Shown: positions 11,496-24,600 of the stretch, piece by piece
Layout: the number at the start of each line of letters is the position of its first letter
Position numbering within the stretch: position 1 is the stretch's first letter
Origin: Ctena decussata
Lineage: Eukaryota; Mollusca; Bivalvia; Lucinida; Lucinidae
NCBI GenBank assembly: GCA_963989385.1
Contig: OZ022500.1
Location: forward strand, 22,582,460-22,646,459
Length of the DNA stretch: 64,000 nt
Reading direction: 5' to 3'
The notes under the pieces: model-generated
What the model was told of the DNA's origin: nothing
Seen by the model: only the letters and a program-made list of their open reading frames with translations
Database searches by the model: none
Program-made: the position numbers and the translations under genes

Positions 11496-13819
11496 GGTGG
11501 CGGGGGTTACAGACAAAACCCTGTGGAATTTCCGAGATATAGTATAAACAACATGCTAGCGCAGTCCCGCCAGCGTGACTACTTTAAAATAAGAGCATAC
11601 ATTTTACTCCTATTAAATTACCCAGTGCCACATGCAGGGTGTTTTGAAATAAACCTCGCATTTTTGTCGAAGCGTTTTTAAACTTGCAATAGCCTTACAT
11701 GCTACTAACAGATTACCATTTTTGAGTTCATCATCTTACTCTGCGAGATCCTGATAAAATGTCAACATCTGTTTGGTTTGGATGCCATTTAAAAGGAAGA
11801 TGGATGGATAGCTAGAATCTATCTGTCTGTCTGCCTATCTATCTGTCTATCTGTACCTACCTACCTTTCCTGTTGAAAAGATTTCAGCCTCCAGTGGATC
11901 CAAAGCCGGACAGGCCAGCACTTAACGGAGCTACTAGGGCTCAAACTTCAGTAGAATATTATTTGCTAACCTACTCAAGCCCTTTGAGCAAGTATTAAAT
12001 CCAAATGTCAGTTGAGGTGAATGGGTACATTTTCAGGGGAAGCAACTCTGCCAATTTCATTTTTGCCTCCTTTCTCAATGGGGATCAACTCTTAAAAGCC
12101 TGAGAACTGGGGTTTAATGTCCACCAACAGGTCATACAGAGATGGGACCTTGGTTTGAGTCTCATCTGACAGACCGATGGAGCAAGGGGTCTAACTCGCA
12201 ACCCCTGGATTTGTTGGTTGTTTTGGGTTGAACTGCTCTTTGGGATAGTATTTCAGTTTGTACGGTGCCCTCTCCCAGACAGGGAGAAAGAAGTGATAGG
12301 CAAGAGAAAAAATGTCCAAACAACCCCCACTCGCACCTACTGCAAGCACAGAAGGCCCTTGCTCTACTATAATCCAGTGAGTAGGATGCCCTGGCACTGT
12401 AAGTTACCCCTTACTAGTAAACCACTACACTTCCACCACTACAACATTTATCCTCTACACTATTCCTCCAAGAGGGAATTCTCTCCTTTAATAGTCAGTT
12501 CCCTTTGATAGGGCTTCGTAGTCCAGGGAAGCCCTTACGAAAAATCTACAACTTCTCAGTCTGCAGCCATAGTTTAGTGACTCTAGTCATATTATTGTCA
12601 TATTAATATTAGTGCAAATTCACAATGTTACCATTCTGTTGCTCTATCTGACAACAGTCTGGCCTAAAATGACATTGTATTCTCAGATTACCGGTAGCTT
12701 CAGATGTTTTTTCAGTTCAGTACCAGTGTTGTCATTGTGAATTTTCACTTTATGCTGAAGATGTGTGTGTCTAGTCAGTGTCACCAGTCAGATATTAGTG
12801 TATTGCCACCTTCAATACATGTAGCTCACATATTTAAGAGGCTTAGATGATGAAACAGGAAGCCAAGTTGTCCCCTTGGTAGGAATGGCACAGAAACATA
12901 TAGGCAAAACCATACAATGCTGAATCTACTATTCAACTACCCCTGAAGTGTTCATGTGGCTGAGTGCTTAGCGCTCCCGACTTTGGATAATAGGGTCATG
13001 GGGTCAAGTCCCACTGGACGTCAGATCTCTTCCAAACTTAATCAGCACTCAATTGGTTGGTTGGTTGTTTTCGATTAATGGCTCTTTGAGACAGTATCGG
13101 AGTCTACATTAAGCTGTCTCCTTGAGAGAGGGAGAAAGAATAGAGACATGATAGCAATAGGTGTGGGTGGGGGGTTCTGCTCATACTAGTATCCAAATTA
13201 GTACTCCTCGGCACCGAGTTACCCAGCACCATCGCCCGACTCCTGCAACAATCTGCATGTACCTGTAGTTTCATGTTCTTTAGGTTTGTTCTTGAAAATG
13301 TCATGAAATCCCCATGACTTTTATCAATGCATACAGCCATCATAAAAATCATCATTCTGATCTTTAAAAGGATATTACCTTTAAAGCATTCACAAACAGT
13401 TCAACTGTGTTATCTTGAAAAAGAACGGATGGATATTAAAAACTGTATGAAGAGAAACTCACTATTTGTATAAAAGATTTTAATTCTGTACAGAATCTCA
13501 ATATACATATCAATTTTATTATCTTTCACCAAATCACACATCAACATATCTTTCAGCACTTCATTGTCATAAATTAACAAGTCAGGTTCATAAAATGTTA
13601 AAACAGACACATTTCATTTAGTATAGGATAAAAGTAAGAAACACTCACATCTAATATCAGCCAACATCCTTGCATTCACCTTAACTTAAATTTTAACACC
13701 TTCATGTCAGGTATACATGCAATTTCATACTCACTTGGAACTAAAAATTCAAGCTTTTGCAAATAGCCAATATAACAATATTAAACAGAGAAATAAAGTA
13801 TTTGAGAATGAATTAGGTT
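11496..13819. other. No gene; related repeat copies at ~12190-12370 and ~13040-13260
   Basis: Two stretches share tttgttggttgtttt(g/c)g, a ggctctttg(a/g)gacagtat-like segment, an agggagaaagaa(t/g) block and a run toward cactcgcacc/actcctgca, suggesting two diverged copies of one dispersed element. A degenerate tRNA-like stretch (about 12957-13010) precedes the second copy, so it may be an old SINE. A GTCT/CTAT microsatellite lies at about 11818-11868. Confidence 0.45.
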
Positions 13820-14175
13820 TGAGAAATTCACATTTTTCCATTGTATGAATTTCAAGCAGCACCTCAATTATAATTCAAGAGAAGCATGGCATACACTGTA
13901 TGCCATGCTCCTCTTGAATTATAAGTGAGATGATGCCACAGATTTGTTACCATAGAAACTATGGAGCTACCAACTGTTGTGGTTAGTACCTTGGCAGAAT
14001 GACATCTCATGATGATGTCACTTTGACATTAATACATGTATATGTATATGGTAACAAAGTTATGACGTCATTGGTATGCTCTGCCAATTTTTCAATTACA
14101 TTGCAAACCGAAATTCTTTCAACAGAAACTTCAGGTTCTCTCAAACAAATGATTATTCTCGAGTCATTTAATTCC
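13820..14175. repeat. Foldback MITE family M2, copy 1
   Basis: Contains the hairpin attataattcaagagaagca ... tgctcctcttgaattata and a downstream segment (accttggcagaatgacatct, gatgatgtcactttgacatt) that recurs at 19400-19790. Non-coding; exact ends not resolved. Confidence 0.65.
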
Positions 14176-15043
14176 CTTTTATGAGTGAAAGTAAGAAATA
14201 CAATAATTTCATATTTGTAAAAGTTCTTACATAGCTCCTGAAAATGGTAGAACTGAAATTATGTAACACTGTCCTCCACTAGTTCCATTCCTTCAAATAT
14301 TCTTTAAATAGCACTGTTATATTTTGGCTAGCTATTTGCTAAGCTTGAATTCTTTATTTCCAATTAGAAATGGGAGTTCAACAGGCGTGATCTTTTGTAC
14401 AGCTAAAGTTACTGTTTACACTATTCTTATGGACACAATTTAGCACTTAACAGAGTTTTTGAGACAGGTCTATATATACACCTTGATATCTGTATATGTT
14501 CACTCATCTGCAGGTAATAAATGCATAGTATTTTTCCCCCCTTTTTTTATACCCCAAATTGACTTTATTGATACTGTGTAATACTAATTTAAGTCTCAAA
14601 GTAATTTATACCAAGACCATTCCAAAGAAATGCTTCTGTTGTGGTTTGTTATAATCGTCGTTGTAGATTGAACTTCTATTTGTCTTTGACCTTTTGTACA
14701 TTGTAGATTGCATTTCTACTAGGATAGCCTCGTAGACACCTGCTGGGGAACAGCTGACCTCCTGGCTTTTCGTTTGTCTTGTTTTGCTTTGAGTGCTGTC
14801 TTTATTATTTTCCTTTCCCATTTGGTGTTTAGGCAGGACGTGGAAGTGCATTGTGTCGATTCTTGATCAATGTTCTCTCATCTACTTAAAAGCAGAGATG
14901 ACAACTTCCTAAACTGACAGAAAAAACTGTTAAAATATTAGCAAACCTACTCGGCAGACTCATCCAAAAACAAAACTGAACCCTTTTTTTTGACTAATGG
15001 ACCCATCCATCCTTATCATATAGACAAGTCCAGTTCTAGTTTT

Positions 15044-15077
15044 AGGGGGTGGGGGGGGGGGAGGGGAGGGGGGGGGT
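15044..15077 (+). repeat. Poly-G-rich tract with quadruplex potential
   Basis: An almost pure G run (several G4-or-longer blocks broken by single T/A bases) in an otherwise AT-rich region. Confidence 0.9.
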
Positions 15078-15146
15078 TCTGTTGGATGTTTTCATTTTAC
15101 TGTATTTTGCACAGAAATTTCTGTAAGCAAACAGTATAGAACCAGT

Positions 15147-15178
15147 TCAGATGCCGAATTGTGCGGCATCTGAACTAG
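15147..15178. repeat. Short perfect-arm hairpin
   Basis: agttcagatgccg and cggcatctgaact flank a 6-base loop. It lies next to sequence whose complement recurs near 39680-39830, so it is probably part of a dispersed element. Confidence 0.7.
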
Positions 15179-16424
15179 GTCTGCATTGTTTGCATAGGTC
15201 CCCAAAATGGGTTTCCTGTCTTGAAAAGGTTAAAGAAGCAACCACTAGCATATTTTACAGTTGTGCTCCAGATAAGAGGGGTATCTGTTAATCTTTAAAG
15301 GTAGAGGTTCCTGTACTAGCGATAACAATTATGTCCACAAAATAATTTCGTCTTTTTCTGAGCAGTATTGAATTCTCTTATTTTTCTGAATTTGTTGCTA
15401 TTGAGAAACTCGTCAGATGTTGAAGAAAATAGTCGTTTTCCCTTTTGGTTTATTTTCTTTCGTTGGAATTCAAGTTCTAAAAATAACTATGTTTATTATG
15501 TCTATAAGTGCGCCATTTCTGAAGCCATTCTCCAAACGTCAATTTTCCCTTGTTGTGAGCTCTCCTAGAGGTCCTGGCATGGTGGATGGGTTAAAACTAT
15601 CCCAAAATGCAATGCAGCATGACCTCATCTGCGTTATCTATTTTTGGCGCGAACTAAAACTAGCGCTAACTGGTGTGCGAAGCAGAGTTAGGAAATCCCT
15701 TGCAAAACAACTTTTCTAATATTTTTTTGATTTACACTTTTTAGTGAAACTTATTCAGTGCTTTCCAACAACTTGGATGAAAGATCATCAAAAATATGGT
15801 GCATTCCAAAGTACAGGAACCTACCTTTAAAGCAGCAAGCTATCTCTTAGTGAGAATACTACAGGGTAAACAGTGTAGATCCAGATGAAAGCATCTCATT
15901 ATGAGCCGCATATTGTTTGCAAATTCAACTTGTCTAATTTTTGGCACTTTCATGATAGTCTTCCCACCTAAAAACCCCAGCAAGACGATTCTAATGAGAG
16001 GTCAGAACTAGACTTTTAAGGAAAATTAACAGAAATGTCCCCATAATTATCCTCAAATATCCCTCTTATCTGGTGCCCTGATACAATTTATACCAAGCAA
16101 AGGTGTTATCTATGTGCAAACCAAATGTCAGTATCAACACATGGAAAACCATGTGCCTCACTTTTATCCATCTGAAACAGCTGATATTGAGCAAAGGCTG
16201 TTCGAGTAAGACAAATCAAAATATTTGCCATTCATATCTCTATCAAATTTGGCACATAATCATACAATAAATATAACTGCTAACAGACACATTCTAACAT
16301 AAATTCATTCTTAATATTATAAGAAACAATTAACATACAAAGATTAGTCATCTGTATTTGATAGTTATTGACTAGGCAAACTCAACTACATGTATGGGTT
16401 AATTTCATATTGCTGTTAAATTGT

Positions 16425-16474
16425 GAGGGGGTGGACGGGGTTGGGCAAGGGTGGGGTGGAGGGTGGGGTGGAGA
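16425..16474 (+). repeat. G-rich tract
   Basis: Repeated GGGG/GGGTGGGG blocks separated by short spacers; quadruplex-compatible spacing. Confidence 0.8.
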
Positions 16475-17210
16475 TGGATGCACCTTTCAAATGAAAACGC
16501 AGTTGTACAGACTCAATAAAAGTGAAAAGACTCAATGAAAGTGAGGCTTTCATTTCGTTCTTGTGTGTTGTTTATGTTTCCAAGGGCAACCATTACAGAT
16601 TTTTATGAGGATCACACCCTGAGCATCTTCCAAGGAGCAAAACATACAGCTGTGTGCTAACAAACATACAGCTATGTGCCATGTACATATAAGCAATACT
16701 GGAACTCTCAGCCAAGATTTAAAAGCAATATGAAATTAGGTCATGGCAAGTACATTCAGTGCAGGGAAAGACACAGAGTGCCACTAACATCTGTAGTTAT
16801 CCATCACCAACTTGTACTTCCTTTAAGCATCAGGGTTCAACCTGCATAAAATTATTGAAACAAACCTTGCCATTTATGTAGATATGGACAAAGCATGATA
16901 AAACTGTGATGTAGAAAGTATATACTGAACCACCTTTTTATGCCATGTTTCTTTGTTACAACTTGTGATATATTACTTTATGAGCTATTGTATGATCAGA
17001 TGTGCAAATACTATCTTAAGGAATGTGCAGATAACTTTTTAAAATTAAATAAGCTCAATAATCTCAGAAAAAAGCATGCCATCACTTCCATGACTGTAAA
17101 CAGATTCCGTTTACAACCTGATCAAACTTTCTATAAAAGAGATCCAGATATGGAGGGGTTTGAGGATAATTCTAAGATAATTTTTCCTATTTTTCAATGA
17201 AAACATGTTT

Positions 17211-17259
17211 TGACCCCTCATTAGAACCATCTTGATGAGATGGTTCTAATGATGGGTCA
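17211..17259. repeat. Hairpin
   Basis: tgacccctcattagaaccat and atggttctaatgatgggtca flank a loop of about 9 bases; one unpaired position. Confidence 0.8.
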
Positions 17260-18441
17260 TAAAATGCTGTTGTTGTTTTTTATGGCAAAATATGGAAAAT
17301 TATCACCACACTATCCCTGTTCCCCCTTCTTATCTGGAGCAATGAAACTATCAATTAGGCTGTTCTGGGATAGCACAGATCATGTTTTTTTATAAATGGA
17401 GACAACTTTTGTGAATTTGCTTGTTTACCTATGACAGGGTTTGCACATCTTCATATAAAACACTTCCGAACACAGGTCTTCTTTTAAAGGAAAGACTTTG
17501 TGCCTCTAGGACCAAAGTCTTTTCCCTTATGTTTCCTTTAAGAGTTGTGCCTCATCCAGAAGGGAGGCATAAAAAGAAATGACTGAGTTGCTTCCCCAGA
17601 AAGCAGGTTTTGTCACAATGCAGCTCATACATAACATGATACATGTAAGAATACTAAGCCAAAGTAATTTAAGGCAGTGTGGTTTCATTAAATACAAGTT
17701 AATATTTGCACACACAATCAAACATACATGGGAATACTGTAAATCATGTTTTTGAGAAACTCCAATATTTCTCTTGTCCTCATGTTATCATAGCTAATTT
17801 CTGGAAATGGCCTCCAGTTTATGCTTTGACTTGTCTGATCAAGACCTCATCCGCATGCCTGAATGCACATCCATCACCAAAGGCTCAGATGCAAAGGTCA
17901 ACCAGCATCTTTTTTCTGTACTGCCGCTCTAATACAAAGATTTTCAAATTAAATAATTTTAACAAGTTCTTTGGCTGAATAATAAATTGGTGGAATACTC
18001 ATGTAAGCGTTCATGTCATGAATATAAACAGTTTACTGGGGATACATCAAGCAGACATTTATTCACCAGGGTGGAGGGGGGAAGGTACACCTAGGAGGTC
18101 TTATCTCTTGATCTTACCAAGGAGGTAATTTCTAAAGGCTTCAGCTGGATATAACCAACAGCAGCATATTCCAATCTCTTTTTTATGCTATCCTACTTGC
18201 AGAAGGAACTCTGATCAGCCTGCCACCAACCACCAACAAAAGATCCTGCCCTGCGCAGTATGTGTATTTTCTGCTTCAGCCTAAGTGACAAGCAATGCAT
18301 GACCTGTATAAACCAACACTGCAAGTCCTGTGCACTCCACACATACACACTTGCCTTGCCCACCCAACAGTAATCTGATGCTTACTGCAAGCATATTATT
18401 AACATGTATACACAATAAAAATTCTCTAAACTCCATCATTA
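17260..18441. other. SEC31 3' flank, no other gene seen
   Basis: Contains the presumed SEC31 3' UTR (down to about 18050) and, at about 17455-17600, a copy of a dispersed sequence also found near 25445 and 34380 (ccttctcaatggggatcaac-like core). No other coding exon recognised. Confidence 0.5.
18058..18063 (-). terminator. Candidate SEC31 polyadenylation signal
   Basis: The first AATAAA on the minus strand after the SEC31 stop codon lies here, implying a 3' UTR of roughly 380-400 nt. This is a motif match only; I do not see a diagnostic downstream GU-rich element. Confidence 0.35.
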
Positions 18442-18633
18442 TCATTGTTGTACATAAACTTGTAATTGTGAAGCTGATTGTATTAACATTTTTAGTCCTG
18501 GCATAAAAGTGCTGATTTCTGAGAAGTTCCCTTGACTGACCATCTGGGTATAGATGCCTAGCCCGGTGTTATAGTCGTACTGCTGTACTGCCTGTACAAT
18601 CTGATGAAGGCCTAATGTAACTGCTGGGGATAA
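18442..18633 (-). CDS. SEC31: SEC31 terminal coding exon
   Basis: Acceptor TGTTTCAG precedes 18633. It encodes LSPAVTLGLHQIVQAVQQYD, then the TGLGIYTQMVSQGNFSEIS block and a C-terminus QLQVYVQQ, followed by TGA at 18442-18444. The C-terminal position and wording match Sec31A. Confidence 0.94.
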   Translation of the reverse strand, partial: LSPAVTLGLHQIVQAVQQYDYNTGLGIYTQMVSQGNFSEISTFMPGLKMLIQSASQLQVYVQQ

Positions 18634-21600
18634 CTGAAACACAAACAGATGATATTGTTTTACCATATGTACTTTAGCATACATCTTTAAACTGTAAACA
18701 CAGGAATATTAAGCTTTAGTTTTTAAACTGATTAACATATTTAGCCTGATGCAAATGAAAATAACAGCCCCGATAGCTCAAGTGGTAGAGCGTCCACTTC
18801 GGGAACGGGGGGTCAGGGGTTCGAATCCAGGCTGAGCCATACCAAAGGTGTAAAAAATGGTACTTAGAGGTCCCCTGGCTTAAGCTTGCCTATAAAAATG
18901 GTAGTCCAAAGAAGAGAAAGTGAAGTCATCAGGTAGGTATAATTTGTTACTGGATACATTGCTTGTTGCAATAAAAGCTCTACTGAGGTTATGTTGTCTG
19001 TTTCTAATATGTGACGTTAAATGTAGTTTCTATCTCTTTATCTATTAAAATAAATATCAAGTTTCAACTTTATAAACAGACTGAAGGCCAAACTTCTTGT
19101 TTAAAGCTGAAAATCCCTAAGTGTTCTGCACAATTATTTATACAACCAGGTATCTCCAATATTTCATGAATCAACAAAAATCTGTCCTGAACTTATCTAC
19201 GGAAGCTTTCGTAAGTCCATATATACAACAAGCCAGTTTCACAATGTGATACTCACTGAGCTGTCTCTAAGTCTATCATATAATATTTCTAGTTTCCTTG
19301 TTACGTCATCCAGTTTTCTCTTCATTTGCTGCAACACAAATATAGGAATAAGGTCATGTGGTAACAAATAACAACAGAGAATATTACAATATCTGACAAT
19401 GATTTATAATTTGAGAAAATCACACATTCCATTGCACGAATTTCATGTAAAATCTCACTTATAATTTGAGAGGAGCATGGCATACACTATACGCCATACT
19501 CCTCTTGAATAATAAGTGAGATGAGGTCATAGATCTGTAACTATGGCAACTATGGAATTACGAACTGTTGTGCTTACTTCCTTGGCAGAATGACATCTTG
19601 ATGATGTCACTTTGACATCAATATAAACTCTTAGTTGATCTGGTAACAGATCTATGATGTCATTGGAATTGGAGCATGGCATACAGGGTATGCCACACTC
19701 CACCAATTTTGCCATGGCATTACAAACTGAAATTCTTTCAAAAGAAAATTCAGATTAATTATTCTCAAGTCATGTATTTAAGATGTCTCTTCAAAATTTC
19801 ACGACTCTTTAGTTGCTGAAAATCATTTTACTTTACTTTGTTCTTTATTTTGTAATTTTTGAATTTGGAACTGCTGACGAGTTTTTGTACTTGTCAATCT
19901 GTAATGTATGTGTGATTGTCATCTGGTCAAATACCGGTGAGATTCATGAATTCATGAGCCAATAGATTTGCGAATATTAGTGAAAATAAAATTCTTATGA
20001 ATATTACCAGTGTTCTCCCCAGAAATTTCAGAAGGCATGTCGCTTTTAACACAAAAATCAGATTTTTCTTGTTGATCAGTTTTTAAAATCCTTAATATAG
20101 CAATGCTTTGTCAAAACTAGCCTAAATTTACATTACATGTATAAATAACTTTTTGATGAGCCTTAATCCATTCAAAACAACTTTACTAAGAAATGAAAAT
20201 AATAGCATTTTTATAAATTTTAATTGGAAATTCAGGCATGTTGCAAAGATAATTTGAAGAGGAAAGCATGTTGCAAGCGACATGCCTTAACGGTCTGGGG
20301 AGATCACTGATTACACTGAATGGGTTTTGTCTAGGAATGGAAAGGACACTGCAGAAGTTGTCCCCCTTTGAGAAAATGGCAAAGAAAACATGGCAGCATA
20401 TCCAAAGAGCTTAAGCAATTTGCATTAGTGCACCAACAGGATCAGGATCATAACAAAACTTTCTTCTTCTGTGGCTGCTGCTTTGCTATTATTCGAAAAG
20501 AAATTCAGACGTGACGTGAAAAACCTACAAAAAAGCATGTGCGCCTAGTGAAGACTCAGATCAGCCTGGGCATCCACCCAGTCTGATCAGAGTCTTCGCT
20601 GTGCACTTAATGGGTATCTAAGGGTCTAAGCTAGGTCCATGCAGACATCTAAGACTCTGATCAGACTGCACGGATGCCCCGGCTGATCTGAGTCTTTGCT
20701 GGGGGCACATCCACTTTTTTGGTATTGTCATGTCATGGCTTAATTAAGTGATTTATAGTTTCTGACATGTAGAAAATGGTATTCGAATTATTAGCTACCA
20801 TGCGAGTAAGCAAGCAATCAACTTACAGCATTAGTTGCCCTAGCGTGGCAGTTCTGTACAAGGGTGTCAAATATATCTTGTAAAACTTTATGTTCAGCTG
20901 GTAATGGTCCTTTAACTACTTCCTTCACAGGCTCTGGGGCAGGCTGGAGAAAATAAAAATAAATTATCATCATCTTTACTATTTCTACTGAAAATCCTCT
21001 AACAAACACTATGTCAGTTACATTATCAGGGCTCAGACTAGAGGGTGATTTGAGTCTCCCTAAGCTGGTTGACTTCTCCCTATTTTGAGCTGAGGGAGAA
21101 GTGAAAATGTATAGAATTTTAGGGAAATCCAAAATTTAGACCAAAACTTCTCCCTAAAGTCCAGAAAATGTCGCAAAACTTCTCCCTGTCTGAAAGCTCT
21201 AGGCTCCCCCTTGATTATACATGTATTCTATCTTTCAAATGCTTGAAAACCATGTCATGGTTTTCAAGCATTTGAAAGATAGAATACAATATTATACATG
21301 TATATTATAACTGACAAATGTTCATCATAAATGTTTTCTTTGAAACCTTTTCTGGAACTAATGATCTGTGCTTAAACAACATAATTATGTCAAGCTTTCA
21401 GAACTACCAATCATGAGAAACAAGAGTCCAAATTGTGCTCAGTCCTTTCTGGTGTAATGAGTAAAATGCTGTATTGATCTCAATCATTTCCATATTGATA
21501 TCTTCGTACTTGCACAAACTAATCAGGCTTTATACCCTAATCAACCACCTGAGGAGCAGTATGAGCTAGGTCTAGATGTCTGTTCAGGAAGTATGTGCAA

Positions 21601-24600
21601 CTATGTAGTATGTAAGGTCTATAAATATATTGTCAAAAGAGCTGTACAACCTGAAACCATCTGATAAAATTAAGATGCTTCAGTGCTGAAGTTGGGTTAT
21701 GGTTCTTTATAAAGATGAATATTCTGTAAGTTATATATGCCCGTTCTGTCACAATTTGTACACAGCTGCAGCTTATGAAGCATAATAAACAAAATATATG
21801 GCAACTTCAGTCCTTTACATACAACCATCTAGAAGAGATGAGAGTTGGTAATGCATGAATAACTTTTCTTCAAAATTTCATCTGGAACTCTTTACTCAGC
21901 AATCAATGATGAGCTTAGACCTAGCTTTCTCACAGCTAAACTTAAAAGATACTTGTTACAAATTAACTGTTAGTATAAGCAGTTAAAAGTGAGTATCAAG
22001 ATAAGTGTGAGGTCTTTTGCAAGTGCAAATGTTAGTTATGCAAGTAAATAAAGGTAACAACATAATGTAGAAGTGCAAAATCACTTGAACACAAAGGTGC
22101 AAGAATGTTGTTTAACTGGGTGATAAAGGTGCAGGCGTGCTGCATTAATGAGTGCAGGAAGACACAGTAAATAGAAAGCTAGATTGAAAGCAGAGGTGGG
22201 AGGAAGGGGTGGGAAAAGAGATAGCCTTTGATACTGTAAAACACTTATATTTGGCGGCAGCAAAATTTGGCGGTTTTTAAATATGGACCTTTTGGCGGAT
22301 TTTTATTTTGGCGGTTTGGTGATTCTCAAGAATAAAATATTTCTTCTGACGTCGTATTTTGCTCTTTATTTGAGCTCTATATTGTCATGGTGATTAAAAC
22401 AAAAGCAATTATTATTATAGTCATGTTACAGTTTGGGTAGTTAATTGTTTAAAGTAAACAGATTTTGCGTTCCTTCTGATTTAATCAACTTAATTAAAAT
22501 ACTAATTAGTATGGTCAGAACAGTTTCATACTCCGTTTCCCCCCTCTTGTTGTTTGATAGCATCTTCTTTTGCGCTTATATATGTGATGTGTATTAGCTT
22601 TGATATTTTGGCTCAATAATATTTTTTCTTCTTTCGGTATCATGAGCTTATATTGGCGGCATTTTAATTTGGCGATTTTCTTCTTTTCCGCCAATATCGC
22701 CAAAATAAAGTGACCGCCAAATATAAGTGTTTTACAGTAGTAACTGGAATAACTACTTGTGTTTCTCGATAAAACTTTCTGCAGCTTCTTACTGACACTG
22801 AGGCAGTTCCTATGGACCACAATGTATGTTTATATAAGAACTGACCAGAAAACTCTTCATTCTTTCCATTGTGATGTTAGCGCCCCAATAGGTCAGTAGG
22901 TTAAGTGCTGGCCTGCTGAGCTAGTGGCCCTGGCTTCAACATTAGCTCGAGGCAGAAATCTTTCAAACCATAAATGGGGTTCCATTGCACATAGCCTTAA
23001 ATTATCACCTTCTCATTGTCCTGAAATGACTGAAATACTGTTAAAAAGGACATCAAATCGCAAGTCCTCCATCCATCCATCTTTCATTGTGTTGATGAAC
23101 AGCAACACCATACCCACCCACCCAACCCCTCACCTGCACAGAAAGCATAAGAAAATCGTACTAAATACTGTTTTTACATGGCAGCAACTGAAGCAATATA
23201 ATGGAAAATGGAGAGGAAAAGATATACAGGTTATGACAGCAAGATCAAACAGGAGGATAAAAGGATGTTTTTCTCACCTTTGAACTAGATTTAGGCTCAC
23301 TGTTTACGTAGGAGGATGTAGGTGCGGCAGAGAAACGCTGAGAGAAAATAGTTCCAACTTAGAACAAGAAGCAATAACTCTAACATAAACAAAACATGGA
23401 ACTTTTCATATGAGCCACATCTTCTCAAAGCATACCATAATAAACACATGAACAAATGGAATGTGTGTGAATCTGAGGATGACTTGGAGATTAGTAACTT
23501 CCTGAAACTTAGTTTCTGGCTGCAATGCTAAATGGAAATGGTTAGATGTTAAATGAATAAGACATCATTTGCAAATCATGTATTAATAATTTTTTTCAGA
23601 GATTCAGGGTTTTTGGAAGGTGTGAATGTCACAGGTTCTATCAAACTTATCATACAAACTTTGTAATGCACCCCTTCCAAAAACTCTGAATTTCTGAAAT
23701 AATGTATACAAGACTTGCAAGCTACCTCTTTGCCATTAAACAGCTAGGCATTTCCATTCAATATTGCAGCAGGAAGCTGAGTTTCAGAAAGCTGCTAATC
23801 TGTAAGCAATCCTCAGATTCCATATTTAAAATCACATTCTACATTTAGGAAATCCTGAGTAAATAATCCTTAATATTGGGACACCTAACCAATTACCATA
23901 TAAACAGGCTTATCTTTTCACCCAGGGATGTATCAAAAATGCAATCAGAATGGCTAAAAGGAGCAGTCTGATTTTGGTCTACATTGTTTGCTGAGGCACT
24001 TCTGCTCCAATGTTCCAATATGTACGGAAATTATGGTATTCAAACTATGCAGTTCCAGACCAACCTGCATACAGTGCCACAGTGGGAAGCGCAGTTCACT
24101 TTTCAGCATCCAAACGGTCCAATTACTGCTTAAGTCTGTATTTATTCCGCAATAAGACAGGGGCTTTCTCCTTTATGAATGACCCTAAATATCTAAATGA
24201 TCCCAAATATCTAAACCAGTCCTTTGTATTTTGCAATAAGATGACATTTTCCCTTCCAAAAGAGTCCTAATATCCTACATCCATCTTACAAGATGGATCC
24301 ATCTTTCAAGATGACTCTAGATTTCAGGGGGAAAAAAGGGGGAAAAAAAGAAGTCTTTTAACTAAATAAGTGAGTATAGTATGCAGGCTGGTATGGGCCT
24401 AAGATGTAGCTCATATGTAACTCTCTAGTCTCTATCTTTTACACTGAAAAGTAAGTGTGCGGTAAGAAACAGCCAAAGAAACAACCAGAGATTAAGTGCC
24501 ATTTGGCCTTTTGTGATCTGCAATAAGTATCATACTAATTTTTTCTGTTTATTCCTAAGATTACGGGCTCCAGATGAAACAGTTTTTTTTTACCTCTGTT

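Larger units (their letters stand above)
14176..17210. other. No gene recognised; G-rich tracts and one hairpin
   Basis: Anonymous AT-rich DNA. I checked the 60-100-codon frames (for example 14606-14851 minus and 15417-15719 plus) and found no domain, no splice-consistent neighbour and no family resemblance. Annotated separately: G-tracts at 15044 and 16425 and the hairpin at 15147. Confidence 0.55.

Noticed and set aside
13410..13610. 66-codon minus-strand ORF downstream of SEC31
   Set aside because: AT-rich, low complexity, no family resemblance and no supporting splice sites.
18767..18840. Possible tRNA gene
   Set aside because: A and B boxes are present but the acceptor strands do not pair and a SINE-like body follows.
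21030..21215. Possible hAT-like ends (cagggctcagactagag ... gctctaggctcccc)
   Set aside because: The inverted match is weak and no target duplication could be read.
22515..22820. 101-codon minus-strand ORF
   Set aside because: Lies across the end of the TA-flanked MITE 22234-22737; no domain.
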